NCBI GenBank assembly: GCA_001899175.1
Contig: MKVH01000024.1
Location: 558,001-622,000, forward strand
Length of the DNA stretch: 64,000 nt
Direction: 5' to 3'
DNA from: Candidatus Kapaibacterium thiocyanatum
GTDB taxonomy: Bacteria; Bacteroidota; Ignavibacteria; Kapaibacteriales; Kapaibacteriaceae
In this document: positions 7,533 through 17,500 of the stretch, piece by piece
How the letters are laid out: every line of letters starts with the position of its first letter
How positions within the stretch are numbered: position 1 is the first letter of the stretch
Notes under the pieces: model-generated
Told to the model about the DNA's origin: nothing
The model's input: the letters and a program-made list of their open reading frames with translations, nothing else
The model's database searches: none
Translations under genes and position numbers: made by a program

Positions 7533-10500
7533 ATGTCAGACATACGTTCGCTACTCGCACAGCGCATCCTGTTGCTGGATGGTGCCATGGGTACCATGAT
7601 CCAGCGCCTTCAACTGGAAGAGGATGATTTCCGGGGTTCACGGTTCGCCGATCATCGGCATCCCCTCAAGGGTAACAACGACCTCCTGGTGTTGACGCAA
7701 CCCGATGCCATACGCTCCATCCACCTGGAGTACTTCGAGGCCGGCTCCGATATCGTAGAAACGAATACCTTCAACAGCAATAGGATCGCCCAGGCGGACT
7801 ACGGCATGGAGGACCTCGTCGTCGAGATGAATCGCGCCGCCGTGCGACTGGCACGGGAGGCAGCCGACGAGATGATGCGCCGGATGCCGGATCGGCCGCG
7901 TTTCGTGGCGGGTGCCGTCGGCCCGACGAACAAGACCCTGTCGCTGTCGCCCGACGTGAACGATCCCGGTTTTCGTGCGGCATCGTTCAGGGAGATGTGC
8001 GACGTCTACAAGGAACAGATCGTCGCCCTCGCCGAGGGTGGTGTGGATCTGCTGCTGATCGAAACGATCTACGATACGCTGAACGCCAAAGCCGCCGTGA
8101 AGGCATTCGCTGAACTGTGCGATGACATGACGCTCGATGCGGAACTGCGGAAACGTCTGAACGACCTGCCCGTCATGCTCAGCGGTACCATCGTGGACCA
8201 GAGTGGGCGGACCCTGTCCGGACAGACGACCTCCGCGTTCTGGGTTTCGCTGGCCCACACCCGTAACCTGCTGAGCATCGGCCTCAATTGCGCACTGGGC
8301 TCGGCGATGATGCGGCCTTATATCGAAGAACTGTCCGAGCTGGCTACGACCTTCGTCTCGCTCTATCCCAATGCCGGTCTGCCCAATGCGATGGGCGGTT
8401 ACGACGAGACTCCGGCCTTCATGGCCCAGCAGGCTCGCGACTATGCCGAAGCGGGCTTCCTCAATATCCTCGGCGGTTGCTGCGGTACGACGCCGGATCA
8501 TATCCGAGCGATGGCGGAAGCCGTGGCGGACATGGCTCCACGCAGCGTCCGGGAACGTCCGCCCCTCCTCACCCTGTCCGGTCTCGAACCTCTCGTCATA
8601 CGTCCCGAAACCAACTTCGTGAACGTCGGCGAACGGACGAACGTCACGGGCTCGCGTGCTTTCGCCAAGCTCATCCTGAACAACGACTACGAGAAGGCTC
8701 TCGACGTGGCCCGTCAGCAGGTCGAGAACGGGGCTCAGATCATCGACGTGAACATGGACGAAGGGATGCTCGATTCCGAAGCCGCCATGCAGCGGTTCAT
8801 GCAGCTCATCGCCGCGGAACCGGATATCTCGCGCGTGCCCGTCATGATCGACTCATCGAAGTGGAGCGTCATCGAAGCAGGTCTGGAATGCCTGCAGGGC
8901 AAGGGTATCGTGAATTCGCTGTCGATGAAGGACGGAGAAGATGAATTCAAGCGTCGTGCCCGCGTCTGTCGCGACTACGGCGCCGCCGTCATCATCATGG
9001 CGTTCGACGAGAATGGCCAGGCCGACACCTTCGAACGCCGTATCGAGATCTGCGAACGTGCCTATCGTATCCTGACGGAGGAAGTCGGCTTCCCGCCGCA
9101 GGACATCATCTTCGATCCCAACATCCTCACGGTCGGTACGGGTATCGAGGAACACAACAACTATGCCGTCGACTATCTCCGCGCCACGCATTGGATCAAG
9201 GAGCATCTGCCCCTCGCCAAGGTGTCGGGCGGAGTCAGTAACATCTCCTTCTCGTTCCGCGGCAACGAACCGGTACGCCGTGCCATGCATACGGCCTTCC
9301 TCTATCATGCCATCCAGGCAGGGATGGACATGGGCATCGTCAATGCCGGCCAGGTCGATGTCTACGACGAGATCTCGAAGGACCTGCTCGAACACGTGGA
9401 AGACGTGCTCCTGAACCGCCGCGCGGATGCCACGGAACGGATGCTGGTCTTCGCCGAAACGGTGAAGGTGGCCGACAAGGCTGTGGAGAAGGACGAGGCC
9501 TGGCGTTCGGGAACGGTGCAACAGCGCCTGAAACATGCTCTCGTCAAGGGCATCACCGAATTCATCGACGCGGACATCGAAGAAGCCCGCGTCGCCTATG
9601 GACGCCCCATCGCCGTGATCGAAGGACCGTTGATGGACGGCATGAACGAGGTAGGTGACCTGTTCGGCGCGGGAAAGATGTTCCTGCCCCAGGTCGTGAA
9701 GTCGGCTCGCGTCATGAAGAAAGCCGTGGCCTACCTGACACCGTTCATGGAAGAAGAGAAGCGCCTTGCCGGACAGTCTTCTCAGAAGCCTACGGGAACG
9801 GTCGTGCTCGCAACAGTGAAAGGAGACGTTCACGACATCGGAAAGAACATCGTCGGCGTCGTTCTCGGCTGCAACAACTACCGTGTCATCGATCTCGGCG
9901 TGATGGTGCCCACCGACAAGATCCTGGAGACCGTCGTATCCGAGAATGCCGATGTGCTCGGCCTCTCGGGACTGATCACACCGTCGCTCGACGAGATGAT
10001 CCACGTGGCGAAGGAGATGGAACGGAGACACATGGACGTCCCGCTCCTGATCGGAGGTGCCACCACCTCCCGTATGCATACGGCCGTCAAGATCGCACCT
10101 TCCTACAGCGGTTCCGTTGTCCATGTCCTCGACGCATCGCGGGCGGTGCCCGTCGCAGGCAACTTCATCAACGACGAACTGCGCGATCCGTTCGCACGCC
10201 AGATGAAGGAGGAATATCTTCGGCTGCGCGAGGACTATGCCCGACGTCATGACGACAAGCAGTACCTGACCTATCAGCAGGCGAAGGACAATGCGAAGGC
10301 CGTATCGTTCGATACGTACCGTCCGACGGCACCCCGCACGCCAGGCGTCACCGCCTTCGACGACGTTCCGCTCGGGACCTTGAGGAAGTACATCGACTGG
10401 ACGCCATTCTTCCAGTCATGGGAGCTGCGCGGCAAGTATCCCGATATCTTCGAGGACAGGACCGTCGGCTCCGAAGCCAGGAAGCTCTTCGAGGATGCGA

Positions 10501-11243
10501 ACAGGCTGCTCGATGGAATCGTCCGCGAGCGTTCCATCCGCGCGCGCGCGGTAACCGGACTCTTCCCGGCCTCATCGACGGGAGAAGATATCGTCGTTTA
10601 TGAAAACGAAGAACGTAACGCAGTGCGTGCGACGCTGCACATGCTGCGCCAGCAGTCCAAGAAAGCGGCAGGCATTCCCAATCAGAGCCTTGCGGACCTC
10701 CTGGCCAATACGGATCAGGGTATCGCGGACTGGATGGGAGCCTTCATCGTCACCGCAGGTGACGGTGTGAGCGAGCTTTGCGCGAAGTACGAGAAGGATC
10801 ATGACGACTACAGTTCGATCATGATCAAGGCTCTCGCCGATCGTCTCGCGGAAGCCTGTGCTGAGTGGCTGCACGAACAGGTGCGCAAGGATCTGTGGGG
10901 CTATGCCTCATCCGAAGATCTCACCAACGAGGACCTCGTCCGCGAGTCGTATCAAGGGATCCGTCCCGCACCGGGCTATCCTGCCTGCCCCGATCACACG
11001 GAAAAGAAGACGTTGTTCGCCTTGTTCGATGGTGAAGGGGATGCCGGAGTTCGCCTGACCGAGTCGTTCGCGATGATGCCTGCCGCGAGTGTGAGCGGGT
11101 GGTATTTCGCTCATCCGGACGCGAAGTACTTCGCCGTCAACAAGGTCCTGAAGGATCAGGTGGAAGACTATGCACGACGCAAGGGCATGGCTCTCGAAGA
11201 ATGCGAACGCTGGCTCTCGCCGATTCTCGGATACGACGCATGA
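7533..11243 (+). CDS. metH: Cobalamin-dependent methionine synthase
   Basis: MetH transfers the methyl group of 5-methyltetrahydrofolate to homocysteine via cobalamin. All four modules are present in 1236 residues: the homocysteine domain (about 1-325, zinc cysteines in GLNCALG and GCCGTT), the pterin-binding domain (about 350-610, [11 protein letters not shown]), the B12 cap and Rossmann domains (about 640-890, DVHDIGKN with the axial histidine near residue 768), and the AdoMet-reactivation domain (about 910-1236, [15 protein letters not shown]). The length matches the E. coli enzyme (1227). There is only a 32-base gap before it and no room for a cobalamin riboswitch. Confidence 0.98.
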   Translation: MSDIRSLLAQRILLLDGAMGTMIQRLQLEEDDFRGSRFADHRHPLKGNNDLLVLTQPDAIRSIHLEYFEAGSDIVETNTFNSNRIAQADYGMEDLVVEMNRAAVRLAREAADEMMRRMPDRPRFVAGAVGPTNKTLSLSPDVNDPGFRAASFREMCDVYKEQIVALAEGGVDLLLIETIYDTLNAKAAVKAFAELCDDMTLDAELRKRLNDLPVMLSGTIVDQSGRTLSGQTTSAFWVSLAHTRNLLSIGLNCALGSAMMRPYIEELSELATTFVSLYPNAGLPNAMGGYDETPAFMAQQARDYAEAGFLNILGGCCGTTPDHIRAMAEAVADMAPRSVRERPPLLTLSGLEPLVIRPETNFVNVGERTNVTGSRAFAKLILNNDYEKALDVARQQVENGAQIIDVNMDEGMLDSEAAMQRFMQLIAAEPDISRVPVMIDSSKWSVIEAGLECLQGKGIVNSLSMKDGEDEFKRRARVCRDYGAAVIIMAFDENGQADTFERRIEICERAYRILTEEVGFPPQDIIFDPNILTVGTGIEEHNNYAVDYLRATHWIKEHLPLAKVSGGVSNISFSFRGNEPVRRAMHTAFLYHAIQAGMDMGIVNAGQVDVYDEISKDLLEHVEDVLLNRRADATERMLVFAETVKVADKAVEKDEAWRSGTVQQRLKHALVKGITEFIDADIEEARVAYGRPIAVIEGPLMDGMNEVGDLFGAGKMFLPQVVKSARVMKKAVAYLTPFMEEEKRLAGQSSQKPTGTVVLATVKGDVHDIGKNIVGVVLGCNNYRVIDLGVMVPTDKILETVVSENADVLGLSGLITPSLDEMIHVAKEMERRHMDVPLLIGGATTSRMHTAVKIAPSYSGSVVHVLDASRAVPVAGNFINDELRDPFARQMKEEYLRLREDYARRHDDKQYLTYQQAKDNAKAVSFDTYRPTAPRTPGVTAFDDVPLGTLRKYIDWTPFFQSWELRGKYPDIFEDRTVGSEARKLFEDANRLLDGIVRERSIRARAVTGLFPASSTGEDIVVYENEERNAVRATLHMLRQQSKKAAGIPNQSLADLLANTDQGIADWMGAFIVTAGDGVSELCAKYEKDHDDYSSIMIKALADRLAEACAEWLHEQVRKDLWGYASSEDLTNEDLVRESYQGIRPAPGYPACPDHTEKKTLFALFDGEGDAGVRLTESFAMMPAASVSGWYFAHPDAKYFAVNKVLKDQVEDYARRKGMALEECERWLSPILGYDA

Positions 11244-11258
11244 TGTCCTCGAGGGTCA

Positions 11259-13610
11259 TCAGAATTCCACGTTGAGGCCGATGGACGGAAGGATACCGAT
11301 GCTGCGTTGTTCCTCGACGAGGTTGGTTCGTGGATTCCATCGATATCCGCTCACGTAGCGCATGCCCGTGACGTTCTGCACGTCGATGTACGTGATCAGC
11401 TGCCAGCCGTCGAAGAACCAGCGCTTGTCCATACGAACGTCGAGTGCATAGAAAAACGGCAACCTCGGCCCGGCGTTGTAGAATGCGAAGTCGAGAGCGC
11501 CGACGGGGAAGCCCGTTTCCGTCGCGCGATCGGACGTCGTGATATAGGGCGTCGTCGGCAGGCCGGTGGAGGCGCGGAGCTTGGAACTGAGTTCCCATAC
11601 GGGATCGGGCCGCCACCCTGCGGCGATCGTCCCGAAGATCGGCGTGTCGAAGGCGCCGGGACGTTCCGTCCCATCCAGGCCAGCGAATCGGGTCCTGTTG
11701 AAGCTGATGCTCGCGAGGCCGAAGACGGGGATGGCGGACAGGCGCTTCTGGATGAAGAGTTCGACGCCGTAGGTCGTTCCCGATGCCGTCGTGGAGATCG
11801 GTTCGAGTCCGTACGGAATGTCGTTGTAGATGTCGTCGTAGCCGGAAGGGGAGAGGACGGCTTGAGGGCGATAGATCCGGCCGGGATAGTTGCCGTACCG
11901 CTTGTAGTATCCTTCGATCTGGATGTTCAGGTCCTCGCGCGCACGCCATTGATAGGAGAATACCACCTGATCGGCACGAAGCGGCGCGAGAGCGGTATTG
12001 CCCGGATCTCCGACGAACCAGATGAATTGTGGCGATTGATAGTATCTGCCGCCACTGACGGCGAGTGTGGACGAAGGTGTGAGGCTGTAACTCGCCGACG
12101 CTCGCGGCGCAACGACGACCTTCTCGTCGAGATAGGAATAGACGTCCATACGGCCACCGACGACGAATTTCCATCGATCCGATGGGCTCCATGCCGCCTG
12201 GCCATACAACGATGTGCGGAATGCGCTGAAGGATGTGTCTTTCCGCAGCGGTCGCGGACTTCCTGATGCGTCGAGACGTGCATAGCCCGGTATGAGGACA
12301 TCGTAGGAGAGGTTGCTGGCGTACTTGGATACCGTTCCGGCCGACAGCTCTATCGCAGGAGTCGGGAGGTAGAGGAGGTCGGCGCGCAGGCTCGTCTCAC
12401 CTTCGTCCGATGCGTTGCTGAACACCACCGTCGCGTTCGTGTCCTGCTGACTGGTGCGGAAGGCGGTGAAGGTTCGTCCCAGTGTCATCGTCAGCAATCC
12501 GTTCTCGAAGAGATGCTTCCATGTCAGGCCCGAGAAGTACTGATTCTGCGAAGGCGATGCCACACGGCTGTTGGAATAGCGATTGTCCGTCGACTCGTTG
12601 TTGAAGCGTACGCTGCCGAGCGCTCCGATCAGCAGGAAGGACAGCGAGTTCCGGTCGTCCAGCGAATACGATACCTTGCCTGTGAAGTCCCAGTATTCCG
12701 GCACGAATCCGAAACCTGCAAGTGTGAAGATCAGATCCAGATAACTCCGTCGTATCGAGAAGAGATAGTTGCCGTCCTTGCCGATCGGGCCTTCGCCGAT
12801 CACTCCGAAGGATGTGGCGGACAGGTTGATCTCGCCGCCGAATCGCTGATCGTTCCCCTCGCGAAGGGTGATGTTCGTTACGGACGAAAGCCTGTCGCCA
12901 TACTTCGGTCCGAAGCCTCCTGTCGAAAGCGAGACGTCGCGAACGAAGTCGATGTTGATGATGGAAAGCGGTCCGCCCGAAGACCCTTGGGCGCCGAAGT
13001 GATTGATGTTCGGTACTTCGATGTTGTCGACGATGAACAGGTTTTCGAACGGTGCTCCGCCGCGTACGGCAAGATCATTGCGTCCCGCGCGTGTCGTGGC
13101 CACACCGGGCAGCAGGGCGATGGCGCGGACCACGTCCTCCTGCACACCCGGTGCACGGCGTACTTCCTCGGATGTCAGGCGGCCCGTACTCGTCATCGTC
13201 TGTGGGTCACCGAGGGCACTGGCCGTTACCACTGCCGTGTCCAGCGTGATGTCGGACGGATTCAGTCCGATGGTCACCGTCGACGGTTTGCCCGGGCCGA
13301 CGGCGATATCGGGACGGATCGACGCTTCGAAGCCGATGGCCGTGATGCGGAGGTTGACGATGCCGGCAGGAACGTTCCGTATCACGAATCTCCCGCCCGA
13401 TCCTGCGACCGCACCGCGGGTGCTGCCCATCACCTGGATGGTTGCGCCCGATACGGGTGCCTGTGTCGTCGCATTGACGACGGTTCCCGTGATGGTACCG
13501 GTCGGCATCGTCGTATCGGCCACGGGTCGGCCATGTGCGGAGGAAACAAGGCAAAGGAGTGCGAACAGGCAGACGACGGCGTGGCAGTGATGGATCACGG
13601 TTGCAATCAT
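11259..13610 (-). CDS. TonB-dependent receptor with carboxypeptidase-like N-terminal domain
   Basis: This 783-residue outer-membrane receptor has a signal peptide and then a carboxypeptidase-D regulatory-like Ig domain (about residues 35-125, GTITGTVVNATTQAPVSGATIQV). The plug domain (about 135-260) contains RAIALLPGVATTRAGRND and GGFGPKYGDRLSSV. A 22-strand barrel follows, ending in LNVEF. Receptors of this type import large or scarce ligands using TonB; no ligand can be read from the sequence and no SusD partner follows. I start at the ATG at 13610, which opens the signal peptide; the ATG at 13667 would add an unlikely 19-residue tail. Confidence 0.9.
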   Translation of the reverse strand: MIATVIHHCHAVVCLFALLCLVSSAHGRPVADTTMPTGTITGTVVNATTQAPVSGATIQVMGSTRGAVAGSGGRFVIRNVPAGIVNLRITAIGFEASIRPDIAVGPGKPSTVTIGLNPSDITLDTAVVTASALGDPQTMTSTGRLTSEEVRRAPGVQEDVVRAIALLPGVATTRAGRNDLAVRGGAPFENLFIVDNIEVPNINHFGAQGSSGGPLSIINIDFVRDVSLSTGGFGPKYGDRLSSVTNITLREGNDQRFGGEINLSATSFGVIGEGPIGKDGNYLFSIRRSYLDLIFTLAGFGFVPEYWDFTGKVSYSLDDRNSLSFLLIGALGSVRFNNESTDNRYSNSRVASPSQNQYFSGLTWKHLFENGLLTMTLGRTFTAFRTSQQDTNATVVFSNASDEGETSLRADLLYLPTPAIELSAGTVSKYASNLSYDVLIPGYARLDASGSPRPLRKDTSFSAFRTSLYGQAAWSPSDRWKFVVGGRMDVYSYLDEKVVVAPRASASYSLTPSSTLAVSGGRYYQSPQFIWFVGDPGNTALAPLRADQVVFSYQWRAREDLNIQIEGYYKRYGNYPGRIYRPQAVLSPSGYDDIYNDIPYGLEPISTTASGTTYGVELFIQKRLSAIPVFGLASISFNRTRFAGLDGTERPGAFDTPIFGTIAAGWRPDPVWELSSKLRASTGLPTTPYITTSDRATETGFPVGALDFAFYNAGPRLPFFYALDVRMDKRWFFDGWQLITYIDVQNVTGMRYVSGYRWNPRTNLVEEQRSIGILPSIGLNVEF

Positions 13611-13659
13611 GTTGATGAACGGCGGACATGCAAAATAATCCAATGTGTATAAGTTCCAC

Positions 13660-13691
13660 TTGGTCATGGTGGCGTAGTCGTGCTATGTTCA
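13660..13691 (+). promoter_or_regulatory. Possible promoter of purN
   Basis: TTG (13660-13662) is followed after 21 bases by TATGTTCA (13684-13691), 6 of 8 matching TAnnTTTG, with the purN ATG eleven bases later. Confidence 0.4.
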
Positions 13692-13701
13692 TCCTCGCAG
13701 C

Positions 13702-14313
13702 ATGACTTCTCCTATCGCATACCATCGTGTAGCCGTTCTGGGATCGGGTGCCGGAAGCAATGCCAGGGCATTGATACGGTACTCACAGTCCGATGCTGCC
13801 TGTCCATACAGGGTCGTTCTCGTCGTGGGAACCAGACCGGACAGCGGTATCGTGCAGATGGCGCGCGATCTCGGTGTCGAAAGCCACGTGCTGGTGGGGA
13901 AGGCGCAGGAAGAATCCGCAGGGGAGTTGCTGGAAGTATTGCGGAAGAATGACGTCGAAGTGCTGGCGTTGGCCGGATTCATGCGTCTGCTGCCGCAGAG
14001 TGTGATACAGGGAATGTCGGGACATGTTCTCAATATCCACCCTGCCTTGTTACCCAGATTCGGTGGCAAGGGAATGTATGGAATGCATGTACATCGTGCG
14101 GTCATCGAAGCGGTCGAAACCGAGTCGGGATGCACGGTGCATATGGTCGATGGTGAATACGATCGTGGACGTATCCTCGGGCAGCGGCGGGTGCCGATCG
14201 TTTCGAGCGATACGCCGGAGACGTTGCAGGACAAGGTGAAGGAGGCGGAACATCGCCTGTATCCCGAAGTTCTCTCCTCGTACGTCCGGCATCTGGGTCA
14301 GGCTCGGGATTAG
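13702..14313 (+). CDS. purN: Phosphoribosylglycinamide formyltransferase
   Basis: PurN adds a formyl group from 10-formyltetrahydrofolate to GAR in purine synthesis. The 203-residue protein has the phosphate-binding start VLGSGAGSNARAL (residues 12-24), the segment LAGFMRLLP, the catalytic HPALLPRFGGKGMYG with the conserved histidine, and the downstream GCTVHMVDGEYDRG containing the conserved aspartate. It stands alone on the plus strand; purM, the second step after it, is 11 kb away in a different operon, so the pur genes are scattered. Confidence 0.95.
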   Translation: MTSPIAYHRVAVLGSGAGSNARALIRYSQSDAACPYRVVLVVGTRPDSGIVQMARDLGVESHVLVGKAQEESAGELLEVLRKNDVEVLALAGFMRLLPQSVIQGMSGHVLNIHPALLPRFGGKGMYGMHVHRAVIEAVETESGCTVHMVDGEYDRGRILGQRRVPIVSSDTPETLQDKVKEAEHRLYPEVLSSYVRHLGQARD

Positions 14314-14422
14314 TGGTCAGGGTTCGGGAAGAGGTTCCGGTCCTGACGTAACTTTTTGGCTTGGTTGATGTTGTTGATGGTTGCAAGAGGGCATGAGCGA
14401 CATCCGGTAGAAAAATTTCCTC

Positions 14423-14452
14423 TTGACTATGTGTCATGAAATGGTCATTTTA
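14423..14452 (+). promoter_or_regulatory. Candidate promoter of the giant T9SS surface protein
   Basis: TTG (14423-14425), 19 bases, then TCATTTTA (14445-14452), a partial match to TAnnTTTG similar to the doxX element. It would give a leader of about 100 bases, which is long for this window. Confidence 0.4.
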
Positions 14453-14562
14453 CACTTCCGTATCCAACGCCGTTGGGCTGGAATGGGTGTGTTGTTGAGC
14501 ATGCTGACATTAACATCAGAACATACTGCACGTACTTGTTCACTGTTTTTTTCGAGGTTTTC

Positions 14563-17500
14563 ATGAGAAGCAGACTCCTACTTCTTGCCCTCGTGACCGG
14601 GCTGGTAAGCGTGTCGCTTGCCTATGCCGGTGATGGGAAAGATGGTGAGGATGTGTTGCGGAAGAGCGGTGTACGATCGCCGAGGGCGTCGTATCCGCTT
14701 CCGTTCAACATCACCGCCGCCAATCCCAGAACCGACCCGGCCATATCGACGGGATATTATTTCGTTGATAGCGATGATGAGGTCCCGGAATATTGGCGTC
14801 CGGATCCGTCTCAGTTCATCGACACACTCACGGAGCCCGGCACGTGGCGCCAGATCGTTTCTGGTCCCCGTCAGCAGCCACCGCTATACTGGAATGATCC
14901 GCAACGGAACATTTACGGTGGCTATGCCTTCTTCCGTAATCCCGGCAACATGAACGACTCGACGGACGACGCTTTTGCGGGTCCGATCTCGATCGGCTTC
15001 CCGTTCTATTTTAATGGAGTTCGTTACGACTCATTCTACGTTTCGACGAACGGTCTGATCGCACTGAGCAACCGTCGTTACTTCTACGAATTCGATGCCC
15101 AGGGCTTCCCGGTGCGCCGTCAGGCTCTCGAGATTCGCCCGGGACAGTTCTCGGTCTATGATCCTGCGAGCGACGATACGCGTGGCCGTAGCGCCACGGG
15201 TACGGATACGACGGATGCAACGGCCGACAACTGGGGCTATCAATACGTAGCCTGCGGTAACAACCCTGCGAATCCGACGAGCGGTATCCGTACGAAGACG
15301 AACCGTATGCTCGATCAGAACAGCATCGACGGTTCGGGCGCATGGGTCGGTGGCACGCGTCCGGCGCTGATCGCCCCGTTCTGGGACGATCTCCAGGTGT
15401 CGGTCTACGACTCCGAGCGCAGCATCGTCGACAACTTCGGTCAGGTATGGTACAAGCGTTCACCCGCCAACGACCGCCTGATCATCTACTTCGTCAATCT
15501 TACGCCTATCGGTGCCAAGACGGCCGTCGTAGGTGCCGTTACGCAGAACGTCAACTTCCCGGTCAACAACCGTCCGGGCGTCGGCCAGCACTACCGTATG
15601 AGCGGTCAGGTCATCCTGAACCGTACGGACAGCACGGTGACGTTCCAGTACGAAAAGTTCCTCGGCAACGCTCCCACGGGTGCTCTGCAACCGCTTCCGG
15701 CTTCGGCGTGGATGCGTTGTAACTCGACGGTCGGTGTATCGGGTGGCGCACGCCGTCTGAACGACTATCCGACGAGCGGCCCGACGACGCTGAGCTGGGA
15801 ACCCCACGTGACGCGTTATACGCAGTCGACGGAATATCTCTATAACGTCGATACGGATCCCAACGGTGGTGTTCGCGCAACGCCGGCAGGGCAGGATGGT
15901 GGTCTTCCCCACGACTTCCTCGCGATCCGCTTCAAGCAATGGAAGAACGTCCTGCGCGTAATCAACGTGTCCTATCGCGTACGCCCGCAGAACAACAACG
16001 CTCCGCTGGACTTCTCCGTGCCGATTCCTCCGGCGAACGCCAACAACTACGAGTTGCTGGCCGGTGAAACGCGCCTCGGTGCTATCCAGCCTGTCGTCAT
16101 CGTCCAGAACCTGACGAACAACATCCAGGGTCCCCAGGGCGTCAACTTCACGCCGCAAGGCATCAACTTCCAGGTGCGCTTCCGCATCACGAACGAAGCC
16201 ACGGGCCAGATCGTCTACAACAGGTCGCAGCCGGTTACGGATGCTCTCCTGCGTGACTCGACGGCTGGTATCCAGCGCGTTCAACGTTCGGACATCAACG
16301 GTGTCAACCAGCCCTATCTGAATCCGGGTACGTACGTTACCCCGTACGAGTTCATCAAGGTGACGTTCATGCCTTGGGAACCGAACCCCTTCATCGACTA
16401 CAACATCGGTCGTCTCGTCGCCACGGTTATCGCCGAGCCCAAGGACACGATGAACCTGCCGCTGGGCGATGAGTGGCCGTACGACGATACGACGGGCGTC
16501 CGCCTGTTCGTCATGCGTCGTCTGGCGGAATTCAACGACGATGTCCGCGAATTCCACGTCGTCGGCGGTGCCTACATGCCGTCCGTTCTCAAGTGGGTCA
16601 ATATCGAAAGCCAGGTCGTCAGCGGCGACGAAGCGACGAACAACCCGCCGCCGCCGCGCGGCGAGTACACGGCCGCCAACTCGCAGTTCGCACGTCTGCG
16701 TTCGCCTGTCATCCGCATGAACCGCAAGACCCTGGGTGACGGTGAAATTCCGCCGCCAGGCCAGTATGGCGGTGACGAACTCCGTTCGTTCCCGATCAAC
16801 CTCGTTCGCCGCAAGAATGCCGTACTCTCGATCTCGTATCAACGTGCCGGCAAGATCACCTTCCCCCGTGGCTTCTCGGATAACAGCCTGGTAGGCCCCG
16901 AGCACCGTGTCAACGGTCTCGCCGTCAACACCGCTACGCCGTTCATCCGCAATGCCGACGAACTTTGGGTCGAATTCGCCAAGCCCAGTGATGACGGTGT
17001 AACCGGTATCACGAACATCGCGAACTGGGTTCTCGACATGGCCAACTTCGGCACGCAGTACGCACAACCGTTCCGTATCTGGGGTGGTGGTGGTTATATG
17101 CGTGGCTATGACCTGGTCAACAAGAACCAGCAGCTCAACCAGTCGGCGACGCCGCCGCTCGGTGGTCTGCGCGAAGATCTGTTCGATGACGGTAAGGACT
17201 TCGAGTTCTACAAGGTCACCATTCCGATCCCCGATACCGTTCTTCGTTGGGTCAACGAAGGTGCCCGTAACTTCCGCTTCCGCCTGCGCGTTCGCGCCAT
17301 GCGTAACTCGTCGGCGCCGAATCCGGCTGATGACGACGACGATTTCTTCGTCGACAACGTCAAGATTCTCTTCCCGAGCGAAGTCACGGACATCGAGCTC
17401 GCGAACATCCAGCTGATCTGGCCGTATACGATGGCACCTGCAAGCCAGGCCACGCGTATTCCGATCCGCATCAAGCTGTCCAACAACACGCACATTCCGG